The position numbers were made by a program, and so were the translations under genes. 42,788 nucleotides of DNA from Saccharofermentans sp. (GTDB taxonomy: Bacteria; Bacillota; Clostridia; Saccharofermentanales; Saccharofermentanaceae), in NCBI GenBank assembly GCA_016292145.1, contig JAEFBA010000013.1:1-42788 (forward strand). The letters are read 5' to 3'. The notes beneath the pieces were generated by a model that had not been told where the DNA came from, did no database searches, and saw only the letters and a program-made list of their open reading frames with translations. Shown one piece after another: positions 7,344 through 17,585 of the stretch. Position 1 is the stretch's first letter; each line of letters starts with the position of its first letter.

Positions 7344-9224
7344 ATGGCAAAAGTAATTGGTATCGACCTTGGTACAACAAATTCATGTGTTGCAGTTATG
7401 GAAGGTTCGGAGACAGTAGTCATCCCGAATCCCGAGGGCAACAGAACAACACCTTCAGTCGTCGGTTTTACAAAGACAGGCGAGAGACTCATCGGACAGG
7501 TAGCAAAGAGACAGGCAGTCACAAATCCTGACCGTACGATCCAGTCCATCAAGAGAGAAATGGGTTCCGACTATAAGGTATCCATCGACGATAAGCAGTA
7601 CACACCTCAGGAGATCTCCGCAATGATCCTCTCCAAGCTCAAGAGCGACGCAGAGGCTTATCTCGGAACACCCGTAACACAGGCAGTTATCACTGTTCCT
7701 GCATACTTTACTGACTCACAGCGTCAGGCTACAAAGGACGCAGGCCGTATCGCAGGCCTTGAGGTTTTGAGAATCATCAACGAGCCTACGGCAGCATCAC
7801 TGGCTTACGGCCTTGATAAGGAATCTGACCAGAAGATCCTCGTATTCGACCTTGGCGGCGGTACATTCGATGTATCCGTACTTGATATCGCAGACGGCGT
7901 TTTCGAGGTTCTCGCAACAGCAGGTAACAACAGGCTCGGCGGTGATGACTTCGATAACAAGATCGTTGACTACCTCGTAGAGTCCTTCAAGAGCTCTGAC
8001 GGTGTTGACTTAAGATCTGACCGTATGGCTATGCAGAGATTGAGAGAAGCAGCTGAGAAGGCTAAGATCGAGCTCTCCGGCGTTACATCCTCCAACATCA
8101 ATCTCCCTTACATCACAGCTGATGCAACAGGTCCTAAGCACATGGACATCACTCTCACAAGAGCTAAGTTCGATGAGCTCACAGCTGACCTCGTTCAGAA
8201 GACAATGGATCCTGTTAAGCGCGCTATGAGCGATGCTTCAGTATCTCCTTCAGATATCGACAAGATCCTTCTCGTAGGCGGTTCCACAAGAATCCCTGCA
8301 GTTCAGGATGCAGTTAAGAATTACTTCGGCAAAGAGCCTTTCAAGGGTATCAACCCTGACGAGTGCGTTGCCATCGGCGCAGCTATCCAGGCAGCAGTCC
8401 TCACGGGCGACGTTAAGGGACTCCTTCTTTTGGACGTTACACCTCTTTCACTCGGTATCGAGACAATGGGCGGTGTATGCACAAAGATGATCGAGCGTAA
8501 CACAACGATCCCTACAAAGAAGAGCCAGGTATTCTCCACGGCAGCTGACGGCCAGACACAGGTTGAGGTCCACGTACTCCAGGGCGAGCGTGAGATGGCT
8601 GCTTATAACAAGACACTCGGCAACTTCATCCTTGACGGTATCGCACCTGCACCGCGTGGTGTTCCGCAGATCGAAGTTACATTCGATATCGACGCTAACG
8701 GTATCGTTAACGTAAGCGCTAAGGATAAGGGCACAGGCCGTGAGCAGAAGATCACGATCCAGTCTTCTTCCAACATGAGCGAGGAAGATATCCAGAAGGC
8801 TGTTAAGGAAGCAGAGATGCACGCAGCTGAGGATAAGGCAAACAAGGAGAAGATCGAGACAAAGAACCAGGCTGAGACAGCTTGCTATCAGGCAGAGAAG
8901 ACCATGAAGGATGCAGGCGACAAGATCTCTGACGCAGACAAGGCTCCGGTCAATGAGTGCATCTCTAAGCTCAAGGATGCCATCGCAAAGGATGACACAG
9001 ATGCTATGAAGAAGGGCACAGAAGACCTTACACAGGCTCTCTACAAGCTCTCCGAGAAGATCTACCAGGCAGCAGGTCCTGCACAGGGTGCTCCGGGAGC
9101 AGGCCCTCAGGGTCCTCAGGGACAGCCTTCACCTGAAGATTTCGCAGGCTACGGCACAGAGTCCGTTGACCCTAACCAGGGCGCAGGCTCAGACGGATTC
9201 AAGAACGCAGGCGGCGACTTCTAA
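7344..9224 (+). CDS. dnaK: Chaperone protein DnaK (Hsp70)
   Basis: The 626-residue protein has the full Hsp70 layout. The ATPase domain (1-370) contains [31 protein letters not shown] and [15 protein letters not shown]; the linker is [18 protein letters not shown]; the substrate domain contains [14 protein letters not shown] and [18 protein letters not shown]; then follow a helical lid and a Gly/Pro/Gln-rich tail ending GGDF. The lid and tail are somewhat short for the family. AGGAGG precedes the ATG, 53 bases after clpP. It works with GrpE and DnaJ from the same transcript. Codon use is highly biased, as expected for an abundant protein. Confidence 0.98.
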   Translation: MAKVIGIDLGTTNSCVAVMEGSETVVIPNPEGNRTTPSVVGFTKTGERLIGQVAKRQAVTNPDRTIQSIKREMGSDYKVSIDDKQYTPQEISAMILSKLKSDAEAYLGTPVTQAVITVPAYFTDSQRQATKDAGRIAGLEVLRIINEPTAASLAYGLDKESDQKILVFDLGGGTFDVSVLDIADGVFEVLATAGNNRLGGDDFDNKIVDYLVESFKSSDGVDLRSDRMAMQRLREAAEKAKIELSGVTSSNINLPYITADATGPKHMDITLTRAKFDELTADLVQKTMDPVKRAMSDASVSPSDIDKILLVGGSTRIPAVQDAVKNYFGKEPFKGINPDECVAIGAAIQAAVLTGDVKGLLLLDVTPLSLGIETMGGVCTKMIERNTTIPTKKSQVFSTAADGQTQVEVHVLQGEREMAAYNKTLGNFILDGIAPAPRGVPQIEVTFDIDANGIVNVSAKDKGTGREQKITIQSSSNMSEEDIQKAVKEAEMHAAEDKANKEKIETKNQAETACYQAEKTMKDAGDKISDADKAPVNECISKLKDAIAKDDTDAMKKGTEDLTQALYKLSEKIYQAAGPAQGAPGAGPQGPQGQPSPEDFAGYGTESVDPNQGAGSDGFKNAGGDF

Positions 9225-9247
9225 TCCTTAAAAAATCTGATACAATA

Positions 9248-9278
9248 ATCCGGCACTTCCGTAATGGTCGTGCCGGAT
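9248..9278 (+). other. Intercistronic hairpin between dnaK and dnaJ
   Basis: A perfect 9-bp stem ATCCGGCAC (9248-9256) / GTGCCGGAT (9270-9278) with a 13-base loop lies in the gap. It is followed by AAACTTG rather than a T run, so it is unlikely to be a full terminator. It may stabilise the dnaK 3' end or mark a processing site that sets dnaK above dnaJ. Confidence 0.6.
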
Positions 9279-9323
9279 AAACTTGTATAAGGAACATGTA
9301 TAACAGAACGGAGGGGTTCCTCA

Positions 9324-10457
9324 TTGCCTAGAGATTATTATGAGGTCTTGGGAGTAAACAAAGGTGCTTCCGATGACGAGATAAAGAAGGCTTTCAGACA
9401 GCAGGCCAAGAAATATCATCCGGACTTGCATCCGGGCGACAAAGAGGCTGAGACTAAATTCAAGGAAGTCAACGAAGCTTATTCGGTTTTGTCTGATCCT
9501 GACAAGAAGGCCAAATACGACAGATTCGGTCACGCAGGCGTCGATCCCAACGGATTCGGCGGAGGCGGCGGTGGCGCATACAGCGCTTACGACGTTGACC
9601 TGGGAGATATCTTCAGCTCATTCTTCGGAGGCGGCTTCGGAGGGAGCTCCAGAAGACGTACAGGTCCCCAGAAGGGTGCCGATCTTAAGTATCACATGGC
9701 TTTGGAATTCATGGAGGCAGCATTCGGCTGCACCAAGACTTTCCAGATCACCAAGGAAGATATCTGCAAAGCCTGTAACGGTTCAGGCGCACAGCCCGGA
9801 ACGACACCCGAGACATGTCCCACATGTAGAGGTGCAGGACGCGTTCAGCAGCAGACTCAGACCCTCTTCGGCATGACAATGGTTACCAAGGCGTGCCCTA
9901 CATGTAACGGCAGGGGAACAGTCATCAAGACACCCTGCAGCCAGTGCAGAGGCAAGGGAAGACTTAAGACAGTCAAGAACCTTTCCGTACAGATCCCCGC
10001 AGGCGTCGATACAGGCGATCTCCTTCCTATCAGAAACGAAGGCGAACCCGGTACGAACGGCGGACCTTACGGCGATCTTTACATCGAATTCAGGGTCAAG
10101 AAGCATGATGTTTTCGAGCGCAACGGAATAAATACATCCTGCAGCGTGCCGATCACATATGCCCAGGCAGCTTTAGGCGGTGAGGTCGAAGTCCCCACCA
10201 TCTACGGCAAGGAAAAGTACACCCTCAAGGAAGGCACACAGCCCGGCGACACGATCACCATAAGAGGCAAGGGTATCCCCAACAAGGGCAATCCCAACAT
10301 GAAGGGCGATCACGTTGTTAAATTCGTTCTGGAAGTCCCGACGGGCCTCTCGCGCGAACAGAAGCAGCTCTTGAAGCAGTTTAACGACACGCTTACAGAC
10401 CGCAACTACATGAGATCGAGCCAGTTCTTCCAGAGGATAAAGAACCTGTTTAAGTAA
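9324..10457 (+). CDS. dnaJ: Chaperone protein DnaJ (Hsp40)
   Basis: The 377-residue co-chaperone stimulates DnaK ATPase. The J domain (1-70) begins RDYYEVLGV and has the essential HPD in [10 protein letters not shown] Gly/Phe-rich linker follows, then four zinc-binding CxxCxGxG repeats: [24 protein letters not shown] and CSQCRGKG. The C-terminal substrate domain completes a type I DnaJ. The start is TTG at 9324: it gives the conserved N-terminus [10 protein letters not shown] and has GGAGGGG upstream, with no ATG or GTG nearby. The rare start may lower its yield compared with DnaK. A terminator follows the stop. Confidence 0.97.
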   Translation: MPRDYYEVLGVNKGASDDEIKKAFRQQAKKYHPDLHPGDKEAETKFKEVNEAYSVLSDPDKKAKYDRFGHAGVDPNGFGGGGGGAYSAYDVDLGDIFSSFFGGGFGGSSRRRTGPQKGADLKYHMALEFMEAAFGCTKTFQITKEDICKACNGSGAQPGTTPETCPTCRGAGRVQQQTQTLFGMTMVTKACPTCNGRGTVIKTPCSQCRGKGRLKTVKNLSVQIPAGVDTGDLLPIRNEGEPGTNGGPYGDLYIEFRVKKHDVFERNGINTSCSVPITYAQAALGGEVEVPTIYGKEKYTLKEGTQPGDTITIRGKGIPNKGNPNMKGDHVVKFVLEVPTGLSREQKQLLKQFNDTLTDRNYMRSSQFFQRIKNLFK

Positions 10458-10464
10458 ATTCACA

Positions 10465-10498
10465 GGGGGATCCTGACGAACGGATCCCCTTGTTTTTC
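10465..10498 (+). terminator. Intrinsic terminator after dnaJ
   Basis: GGGGATCC (10466-10473) pairs perfectly with GGATCCCC (10482-10489) around an 8-base loop, and TTGTTTTT follows. It sits between dnaJ and prmA, so read-through into prmA is probably partial. Confidence 0.85.
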
Positions 10499-10514
10499 GT
10501 TAGAGGACAAGATT

Positions 10515-11543
10515 ATGAGATGGGCAGAGATAACGATCAAGACAACTGAAGAAGCTTCCGAAGCAATCTGCGAGATGCTCGCACAGGTCGGCGCTGACGG
10601 CATTGCGTCACAGGACCCCATGGAATTCCGCAACACCATAGATAACGACCCGTTAAGCTACTGCGATGACGGCACGATCGAGAGCTATGGCGAGGACGTT
10701 GTCATCAAGGCTTATTTTGCCGAGACAGACGACGGCGTGATCCGCATGGGTGCCAAGAGCGAAGAATTCGCAAATCCCGACGGCGTCGGCATGATCTACG
10801 GCTCCATCACGGACAAAGAACTTCCCACGGCTGAGGCTATGGACTTCATCAAGTCCCGCATCGCTTCGATCGGCGAGTTCCTTGATGTCGGTAAGGGCTT
10901 CGAAGGCTTCCGTTATGTCGATGACGAAGACTGGGCCAACAACTGGAAAAAATACTATGAGGAGTTCAAGCTCTCCGACCGTATCGTCATCTGTCCTTCC
11001 TGGGAAGAAGGCGATGCCGAGCTCGAAAAGGATGCTGTTAAAGTAATCCTGGATCCCGGCTCCGCATTCGGTACCGGCACCCACGAGACAACCGCCATGT
11101 GCGCTGAGATCTTAGACCGTGTGATCAAGCCCGACACTACGGTGTTAGACCTCGGTACAGGCTCCGGAATCCTGGCGATCATCGCAAGCAAGCTCGGCGC
11201 TAAGAGCGTTGACGCCGTCGACATCGACTCCATGGCAGTCAAGGTCGCAGAAGAGAACTGCGCCATCAATGAATGCGCCAACATCGAATGCTACACAGGC
11301 GAGCTTAAGAGCGTAAAGCATGCGCCTTATGACCTTATCGTCGCAAATATAATCGCTGACGTCATTGCCGAGATTGCCTGCGATATTCCGGCCGACCTTG
11401 CAGATGACGGTATTTTCGTATGCTCCGGCATCATCAACAATAAAAAAGAGCGAGTCATCGAGGCTCTCAAGGCCGCCGGAATGGAGATAATCGCCGAGCA
11501 GTCCAAGAACGACTGGATGGCGTATATAGCTAAGAAAGCGTGA
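10515..11543 (+). CDS. prmA: Ribosomal protein L11 methyltransferase PrmA
   Basis: The 342-residue cytoplasmic protein uses S-adenosylmethionine to methylate ribosomal protein L11. It starts MRWAEITIKTTEEASEAI, the substrate-recognition domain, and carries GFEGFRYVDDEDWANNWKKYY and then the methyltransferase core with PGSAFGTGTHETT, the SAM motif VLDLGTGSGILAI and the NPPY-equivalent DLIVANIIADV. It commonly follows dnaJ in Firmicutes, which agrees with this position. Here it lies beyond a terminator, 57 bases after dnaJ. The usual next gene, rsmE, is absent; a repeat region comes instead. Confidence 0.93.
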   Translation: MRWAEITIKTTEEASEAICEMLAQVGADGIASQDPMEFRNTIDNDPLSYCDDGTIESYGEDVVIKAYFAETDDGVIRMGAKSEEFANPDGVGMIYGSITDKELPTAEAMDFIKSRIASIGEFLDVGKGFEGFRYVDDEDWANNWKKYYEEFKLSDRIVICPSWEEGDAELEKDAVKVILDPGSAFGTGTHETTAMCAEILDRVIKPDTTVLDLGTGSGILAIIASKLGAKSVDAVDIDSMAVKVAEENCAINECANIECYTGELKSVKHAPYDLIVANIIADVIAEIACDIPADLADDGIFVCSGIINNKKERVIEALKAAGMEIIAEQSKNDWMAYIAKKA

Positions 11544-11589
11544 GGCTTTTTGCGCTTTTAGCACCAGCGATGCTTAAGTTTGAAGGACA

Positions 11590-11781
11590 AAATCCAGGCA
11601 AAAACCTAGGCGCCGCCTAGAAAAACGCCTGGATTTCGATTGTATTTGACCAAAAATCTAGGCAAAACTCTAGGCGCCGCCTGGAATTCCGCCTGGAATT
11701 TGACCATTTTTGAACCAAACTTCGGGCAAAACTTCAGGCGCCGCCTGGAATTCCGCCTGACTTTAATCCAATCCCCCCTAA
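11590..11781 (+). repeat. Three 64-bp tandem repeats, each a two-tier hairpin
   Basis: Three ungapped units (11590-11653, 11654-11717, 11718-11781) have hairpin centres exactly 64 bases apart (C11613, C11677, C11741). Unit 1 is fully symmetric: outer arms AAATCCAGGC (11590-11599) and GCCTGGATTT (11627-11636), two AAAAAC internal loops, inner arms CTAGGCG (11606-11612) and CGCCTAG (11614-11620) with one central C. Units 2 and 3 keep the same plan with AAAACT and AATTCC loops. Differences between units in the stems mostly turn Watson-Crick pairs into G-U pairs on the plus strand, so the plus-strand RNA fold is kept. It occupies most of the 314-base gap between prmA and hisS. Confidence 0.85.
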
Positions 11782-11797
11782 AACCCCGCCTTTCAGG

Positions 11798-11826
11798 TTG
11801 TTTATTGCCCTTTTTAATATTATAAT
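11798..11826 (+). promoter_or_regulatory. Promoter of hisS-aspS
   Basis: TTGTTT (11798-11803), a 17-base spacer and a consensus TATAAT (11821-11826). The predicted leader is only about 25 bases long, which leaves no room for a T-box. Confidence 0.75.
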
Positions 11827-11860
11827 AGCGCGTGTTATTTATTAGACTAGGAGAACTATG

Positions 11861-13117
11861 ATGAGATACGCAGCACAGAAGGGAACGAAGGACATACTGC
11901 CTTCAGAGATACACAATTGGCAGCGCGCAGAGAAGACTTTTGCCGATGTTTGCCATTCCTTCGGCTATGAGGAGATAAGGATCCCGACATTTGAGCAGAC
12001 GGATCTGTTCCAGAGAGGCGTTGGCGATACCACAGACGTTGTAACCAAAGAGATGTACACCTTTGAGGACAAGGGTGGCAGAAGCATCACTTTGAGACCT
12101 GAGGGTACGGCAGGCGTCGTTAGAAGCTATATTGAGAACGGTATGTCGAGCCTTGCAACACCTGTCAGGATGTTCTACAACATTACGGCTTTCCGTTACG
12201 AGAAGATGCAGAAGGGCAGAATGCGCGAGTTCCACCAGTTCGGCCTTGAGTCTTTCGGAGCACAGGGTCCTGATATCGATGCTGAGATCATTTCCGTTGT
12301 TGATGTCTTCTTCAGGAAGATGGGACTTAAGAACATTGCGCTCCACATCAACTCGATCGGCTGCCCCAACTGCCGCGGTGAGTATAACAAATTGCTCAAA
12401 GACTATTTCAGACCTCACGTATCTACTATGTGTGAGGACTGCCAGGCAAGATTCGAAAAGAACCCTCTCCGCATGATCGACTGCAAGGTCGATGGCGGCA
12501 AGGATATCGTTAGGAATGCGCCGAGACTCATCGACCACCTTTGCGATGACTGCAAGGCTCATTTTGAAGGCCTTAAGGCTAGACTTGATGCTATTGGCAT
12601 CGCATATACTATCGACCCTAACATCGTAAGAGGTCTGGATTACTATACAAGAACGGTTTTCGAGTTCGTATCAGAGAATGTCGGAACGCAGGGAACCATC
12701 TGTGGCGGCGGAAGATACGACGGACTTGTCGAAGACTGCGGTGGCACGGCTACACCGGGCATCGGGTTTGCCATGGGTGTTGAGAGACTCCTTCTGGAGG
12801 CTGAGGCGCAGGGCGTGCTCACAGACGCGCCTTCTTATGTAAAGCTCTATATCGCATCTATGTCTGAAGCAGCAAAGATCGAAGCATTAAAGCTCTGCTA
12901 CGGATTAAGAAACGCAGGCATCGGCTGCGAGACGGATATGGCAGGCAGGTCTTTCAAAGCACAGATGAAATACGCAGGCAAGAAGGGAATTCCTTTCCTT
13001 GCAGTAATCGGCGATGATGAGCTCAGCTCGGGCGAGGTTAAGGTAAAGTGCATGGCTGACGGTACGGAGACGCCCGTAAAGCTTAATGAACTCACAGCGT
13101 ATCTCGCAGATAAATAA
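11861..13117 (+). CDS. hisS: Histidine--tRNA ligase
   Basis: The class II aminoacyl-tRNA synthetase charges tRNA-His. Visible landmarks: QKGTKDILPSE at the N-terminus, class II motif 1 around IRIPTFEQTDLFQRGVG, motif 2 in MFYNITAFRYEKMQKGRMREFHQ, histidine-specific RGLDYYTRTVFEF and motif 3 in GIGFAMGVERLLL, then the anticodon-binding domain. Two ATGs lie in tandem (11858 and 11861); AGGAG is 8 bases before the second, which I chose (418 residues). It is first in a run with aspS, lepB and lepA, with only short gaps. Confidence 0.97.
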   Translation: MRYAAQKGTKDILPSEIHNWQRAEKTFADVCHSFGYEEIRIPTFEQTDLFQRGVGDTTDVVTKEMYTFEDKGGRSITLRPEGTAGVVRSYIENGMSSLATPVRMFYNITAFRYEKMQKGRMREFHQFGLESFGAQGPDIDAEIISVVDVFFRKMGLKNIALHINSIGCPNCRGEYNKLLKDYFRPHVSTMCEDCQARFEKNPLRMIDCKVDGGKDIVRNAPRLIDHLCDDCKAHFEGLKARLDAIGIAYTIDPNIVRGLDYYTRTVFEFVSENVGTQGTICGGGRYDGLVEDCGGTATPGIGFAMGVERLLLEAEAQGVLTDAPSYVKLYIASMSEAAKIEALKLCYGLRNAGIGCETDMAGRSFKAQMKYAGKKGIPFLAVIGDDELSSGEVKVKCMADGTETPVKLNELTAYLADK

Positions 13118-13141
13118 GCAAACAATTTTGGAGGAATATAT

Positions 13142-14923
13142 ATGCAGTCACGTACTCATACATGCGGAGAATTAAGGATCACTGATGCCGGCAAGAAGGT
13201 TCAGCTCTCGGGCTGGATGGAGAACTTCCGTGAAGTCGGCGCTGAGCTTGGATTCGTAGTTATCCGCGATTTTTATGGAACAACACAGGTAGTTATCGAG
13301 ACAGCCGAGATGATGAAGACTTTCAAGGCTATCACCAAGGAGTCCACGATCTCAGTTGAGGGCGTTGTAAGGGAGAGAAGTTCTAAGAACCCCAAGCTCG
13401 AGACAGGTGATATCGAAGTCGTTCCCGAGAAGGTTACGGTACTCGGAAGATGCCGTTATAACGAGCTTCCTTTCGAGATCAACCACAGCAGGGAAGCTGA
13501 TGAGGCAGCAAGACTTAAGTACAGATATCTTGATATCCGCAATCCTGAGGTTAAGAAGAATCTCATCCTCAGGAGCAACGTTATCGCAGCACTCAGAAAT
13601 GCAATGATCGACCACAACTTCATGGAGATCACGACGCCTATCCTTACGGTTTCTTCACCTGAGGGCGCCAGAGACTACCTCGTTCCCGCAAGAAAGCATC
13701 CCGGCAAGTTCTATGCGCTGCCGCAGGCACCCCAGCAGTTCAAGCAGCTCCTGATGGTTTCCGGCATCGACAGATATTTCCAGATCGCACCGTGCTTCAG
13801 AGATGAGGACGCAAGAGGCGACAGATGCCCGGGTGAGTTCTACCAGCTCGACATGGAGATGGCTTTTGCAAGCCAGGAAGATGTTTTCGCGATCATTGAA
13901 GACGTGCTTCCTCCGGTATTTGCCAAGTACGGCAAGTACAACAGAGCATCAGGTTCACCTTTCGTACGCATTCCTTATCTTGAGGCAATGGAGAAGTACG
14001 GCACAGATAAGCCCGACCTCCGTATCGACCTTACTGTTACAGATGCAACAGAACTCCTCAGAACTGAAGAGTTCGCACCTTTCGCTGAGGGCGAGATCAA
14101 GGCAGTTGTTATCTCTGACTTCCACGAGAGCCGCAAGTTTATTGACAAGACGATGGCTGACTGCGAGATCCAGTCCGGCAGCAAGGGCTACTGGTTCAGA
14201 ATGGACGAGAACGGCGAGATCGTCGGCGGTATCTCCAAGTTCGTAGCTCCCAAGAAGGATGAAGTAATCGCTAAATTAGGCCTTAAGCCCGATACGCTCG
14301 TTGTCCTTTCAGCAGGCAATAAGGGCCAGGCACAGAAGATGGCAGGCGTTCTCGTAAAGACATTCGGCGCTGCAGTTCCGGGCCACATGGACAAGGAACA
14401 GTATGCATTCTGCTGGATCGTTGATTTCCCGATGTATGAGATCGGCGAGGAGTCAGGCGAATTAGAGTTCTGCCACAATCCTTTCTCCATGCCTTCCGGC
14501 GGCCTTGATGTTCTCCTTAAGGCTGAGCGCGGCGAGATCGATCCTCTGTCCATCATGGCTGACCAGTATGACCTCGTTGTAAACGGCATCGAGCTCTCAT
14601 CAGGCGCCGTACGTAACCACGATCCTGAGATCATGATCAAGGCATTCGAGCTCGTAAGACTCGGTGAAGAGGACGTTAAGAAGAAGTTCCCTGCTATGTA
14701 CAACGCATTCTGCTACGGCGCTCCGCCGCATGCGGGAATCGCTCCCGGAGTTGACCGTATGGTCATGCTCCTTTCCGGCGAGGAGACTATCCGTGAGGTA
14801 ATCCCTTTCCCGATGAACAAGAATGCCCAGGACATCATGATGGATGCGCCCGGATATGTAACAGACAAGCAGCTTGAAGAGCTTCATATCAGCATTACGA
14901 AGACTGAAGCTCCTGAAGAGTAA
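13142..14923 (+). CDS. aspS: Aspartate--tRNA ligase (bacterial type)
   Basis: The 593-residue class II synthetase has an N-terminal OB-fold anticodon domain (QLSGWMENFREVGAELGFVVIRDFYG), class II motif 2 with FRDEDARGDRCPGEFYQLDMEM, the bacterial GAD insertion (about 290-410) and motif 3 in PPHAGIAPGVDRMVMLL. Length and the insertion fit the bacterial form. Whether it is discriminating or also charges tRNA-Asn cannot be decided without comparison. GGAGG precedes the ATG, and the gap to hisS is 24 bases, so the two are co-transcribed as in many Firmicutes. Confidence 0.97.
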   Translation: MQSRTHTCGELRITDAGKKVQLSGWMENFREVGAELGFVVIRDFYGTTQVVIETAEMMKTFKAITKESTISVEGVVRERSSKNPKLETGDIEVVPEKVTVLGRCRYNELPFEINHSREADEAARLKYRYLDIRNPEVKKNLILRSNVIAALRNAMIDHNFMEITTPILTVSSPEGARDYLVPARKHPGKFYALPQAPQQFKQLLMVSGIDRYFQIAPCFRDEDARGDRCPGEFYQLDMEMAFASQEDVFAIIEDVLPPVFAKYGKYNRASGSPFVRIPYLEAMEKYGTDKPDLRIDLTVTDATELLRTEEFAPFAEGEIKAVVISDFHESRKFIDKTMADCEIQSGSKGYWFRMDENGEIVGGISKFVAPKKDEVIAKLGLKPDTLVVLSAGNKGQAQKMAGVLVKTFGAAVPGHMDKEQYAFCWIVDFPMYEIGEESGELEFCHNPFSMPSGGLDVLLKAERGEIDPLSIMADQYDLVVNGIELSSGAVRNHDPEIMIKAFELVRLGEEDVKKKFPAMYNAFCYGAPPHAGIAPGVDRMVMLLSGEETIREVIPFPMNKNAQDIMMDAPGYVTDKQLEELHISITKTEAPEE

Positions 14924-14944
14924 AAAGTGGAGATAATAGAATAG

Positions 14945-15748
14945 ATGAATGACGAATTGAAGAACAACAGCGGTGACGTCGTATTTGGCGATGAGCCCGC
15001 GAAAAAGGAAATCGCAGTAGCCGGCCAGACTTCTGTCACCAGAGCCGGAACCGAAGATAAGTATTTGGCAGAAGCAGATGAAGCTTCCGGCAAGGAACTG
15101 TCTGCTGAAACAGTGCTCAATGAAGAGAAGTCTCTTTCAAACGAGAAGGTCTTCGCGAAGCACAAGAAGCTCGAGAAGGGCACTGTGGCATATGAGGTCT
15201 TCGACTGGTTCCGCACGATCTGCATCGGTATTCTTGCAGGTATATTCATCGTTGTATTCCTTGTTCAGAAGGACAATGTTTACGGCGATTCGATGAATCC
15301 TACGCTGAACTCCGGTGATGCGATATTCACGCAGAAGCTCTCCACATATTTCAAGTCGTTCAAGAGAGGCGATATCGTTATCCTGGACGGCAGCCACATG
15401 GAAGGTTATTACGGCAAGGAATATCTTGTTAAGAGAGTCGTAGGACTTCCCGGAGAGACTGTAAGGATCGCTGACGGATGCGTCTATATCAAGGCTGCTG
15501 ACGGTTCCGATTTCTATCAGCTCGTTGAGAACTATCTGCCCTCAGGCGTCAAGACCACTATGATGGAAGACGGCATCAGGAAAGGCTATAACGAGATCAC
15601 GCTTGCCGAGAATGAGTATTACTGCTTAGGCGATAACAGACCGGTAAGCAACGATTCACGTAACTTAGGTCCTTTTACTGCTGACAGGATCAAGGCAGTC
15701 GGCGTCATCAGGGTATACCCGTTCAACGAGATAAAAATACTCACATAA
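14945..15748 (+). CDS. lepB: Signal peptidase I
   Basis: The 267-residue membrane protease removes signal peptides from exported proteins. One membrane helix lies at about residues 91-108. The Ser/Lys dyad is Ser116 in GDSMNPTL and Lys163 in LVKRVVGLPGE; the box GDNRPVSNDSRNLG is further on. An unusual point is the ~85-residue hydrophilic, acidic N-terminal extension before the helix, much longer than in typical Gram-positive SipS-type enzymes; it would lie in the cytoplasm. GGAG is about 12 bases before the start, a weak ribosome site. The gene is 12 bases upstream of lepA, an echo of the lepA-lepB pairing in other bacteria. Confidence 0.95.
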   Translation: MNDELKNNSGDVVFGDEPAKKEIAVAGQTSVTRAGTEDKYLAEADEASGKELSAETVLNEEKSLSNEKVFAKHKKLEKGTVAYEVFDWFRTICIGILAGIFIVVFLVQKDNVYGDSMNPTLNSGDAIFTQKLSTYFKSFKRGDIVILDGSHMEGYYGKEYLVKRVVGLPGETVRIADGCVYIKAADGSDFYQLVENYLPSGVKTTMMEDGIRKGYNEITLAENEYYCLGDNRPVSNDSRNLGPFTADRIKAVGVIRVYPFNEIKILT

Positions 15749-15760
15749 GGATCAACTTAA

Positions 15761-17575
15761 ATGAGCGGCAACTATCGCAAATACATCAGAAACTTCTGCA
15801 TCATAGCGCACATCGACCACGGCAAGTCCACTCTGGCTGACCGTCTTATCGAGCATACCCACGTTAGGGAGAAGCGCGAGATGCAGGACCAGATCCTCGA
15901 TAACATGGATATCGAGCGTGAGAGAGGAATTACGATCAAATCTCAGGCCGTAAGACTTCCTTACGAAGCTTCTGACGGCAATACATATCTTCTTAACCTC
16001 ATTGATACTCCCGGCCACGTGGACTTTAACTACGAGGTCTCAAGGTCTTTGGCAGCATGCGACGGCGCTATCCTTGTCGTAGACAGTTCACAGGGCGTTG
16101 AGGCGCAGACCCTTGCAAATGTTTATCTTGCAGTCGATGCAGACCTCGAAGTCCTTCCGGTCATCAACAAGATCGACCTGCCTTCAGCAAGGCCTGAAGA
16201 GGTCCGCCAGGAGATCGAGGACGACATCGGTATCGACGCTTCCTACGCACCTCTGATCTCTGCAAAGAGTGATATCAATATCGACGAAGTGCTCGAAAAG
16301 GTCGTCGAATACCTGCCCGCTCCTGAAGGAGATGAGACTCTCCCTTTGCAGGCACTTGTTTTCGACTCCAAATACGATTCATACAAAGGCGTTATCGTCA
16401 GCGTCAGAGTTAAGAACGGCACCGTCAAGACAGGTGACCGCATAAGGATGATGCACTCCGGCAAGGAGTTCACGGTAACAGAGCTCGGCATGTTCCATCC
16501 CGGTGAACTCGTGCCTACAGAGAGCCTCAAGGCAGGTGAGGTAGGCTATATCTGCGCTTCCATCAAGAACGTAAGAGATACGGCTCCGGGCGATACGGTT
16601 ACACTTGCTGACAATGCAGCAGAAGAGCCTCTCATCGGCTATAAGGGCATCCAGCAGATGGTATTCTGCGGTATCTATCCGGTAGACGGCGCAAGATACG
16701 GCGACCTCAAAGACGCTTTGGAGAAGTTAAGACTTAACGACGCTGCGCTCTCATTTGACGCTGAGACATCGGCTGCTCTGGGCTTCGGCTTCAGATGCGG
16801 TTTCTTAGGACTTCTTCACTATGAAGTAATCCAGGAAAGACTCGAGCGCGAATTCAATCTCGACCTCATCAGCACCGCTCCTTCGGTTATCTACAAGATC
16901 TATCTGACAGACGGTTCGGTTGTAGACTGCTCGAATCCTACGAACATGCCTGATCCGGCATCGATCGATTACATGGAAGAGCCCATCGTAAAGGCTACGA
17001 TAATGCTCCCGAAAGAATATGTCGGCAATATCATGGAGCTCTGCCAGGAGAGACGCGGCGAATATACCGACATGAAGTATCTTGATGAGAAGCGTGTAAT
17101 GCTCCACTACAAGATGCCTTTAAATGAGATAATCTATGACTTTTTCGATGCATTGAAATCACGCACAAGAGGTTATGCTTCGCTTGACTATGAGCCTGCA
17201 GGATACCAGAGATCCAAGCTCGTTAAGCTCGATATCCTCTTAAACGGCGACCCTGTCGACGCTTTGTCTTTTATCGTTCACGCAGACAAGGCTTATGCAA
17301 GAGGCAGAAGGATGTGCGAGAAGCTCAAGGAGAACATCCCGAGGCAGCAGTTCGAGATCCCCGTACAGGCTGCGATCGGCGGCAAGATCATCGCAAGAGA
17401 GACGATCAAGGCTTACCGCAAGGACGTTACTTCCAAGTGCTACGGCGGCGATATCTCGCGTAAGAAGAAACTCCTCGAGAAGCAGAAGGAAGGTAAGAAG
17501 AGAATGAGACAGGTAGGTTCTGTCGAAGTTCCTCAGGAAGCCTTCATGAGCGTGCTCAAGCTCGATGACGAGTAA
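15761..17575 (+). CDS. lepA: Elongation factor 4 (LepA)
   Basis: The 604-residue ribosome-associated GTPase has G1 in [17 protein letters not shown], the G2 region [15 protein letters not shown]3 DTPGHVDF and G4 NKIDLPSA, then domains II, III and V. The LepA-specific C-terminal domain ends [18 protein letters not shown] and contains [29 protein letters not shown]4 can back-translocate or remodel stalled ribosomes; its in vivo role is still debated. It is the last gene of the hisS-aspS-lepB-lepA run and is followed 10 bases later by a strong terminator. Confidence 0.97.
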   Translation: MSGNYRKYIRNFCIIAHIDHGKSTLADRLIEHTHVREKREMQDQILDNMDIERERGITIKSQAVRLPYEASDGNTYLLNLIDTPGHVDFNYEVSRSLAACDGAILVVDSSQGVEAQTLANVYLAVDADLEVLPVINKIDLPSARPEEVRQEIEDDIGIDASYAPLISAKSDINIDEVLEKVVEYLPAPEGDETLPLQALVFDSKYDSYKGVIVSVRVKNGTVKTGDRIRMMHSGKEFTVTELGMFHPGELVPTESLKAGEVGYICASIKNVRDTAPGDTVTLADNAAEEPLIGYKGIQQMVFCGIYPVDGARYGDLKDALEKLRLNDAALSFDAETSAALGFGFRCGFLGLLHYEVIQERLEREFNLDLISTAPSVIYKIYLTDGSVVDCSNPTNMPDPASIDYMEEPIVKATIMLPKEYVGNIMELCQERRGEYTDMKYLDEKRVMLHYKMPLNEIIYDFFDALKSRTRGYASLDYEPAGYQRSKLVKLDILLNGDPVDALSFIVHADKAYARGRRMCEKLKENIPRQQFEIPVQAAIGGKIIARETIKAYRKDVTSKCYGGDISRKKKLLEKQKEGKKRMRQVGSVEVPQEAFMSVLKLDDE

Positions 17576-17585
17576 ATAAAAAGAT

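Noticed and set aside
8448..8845. Minus-strand frames opposite dnaK
   Set aside because: Long antisense frames are usual opposite highly codon-biased genes; no start site or family match.
11590..11781. CRISPR array
   Set aside because: Units are contiguous 64-bp repeats without unique spacers, and no cas genes are in the window.
11640..11825. Short plus-strand open frame across the 64-bp repeats
   Set aside because: 64 is not a multiple of 3, so the repeats are read in different frames; there is no ribosome site and the structure explains the sequence better.
11544..11860. T-box leader for hisS/aspS
   Set aside because: The promoter at 11798-11826 leaves only ~25 leader bases; no T-box or specifier stem is seen.
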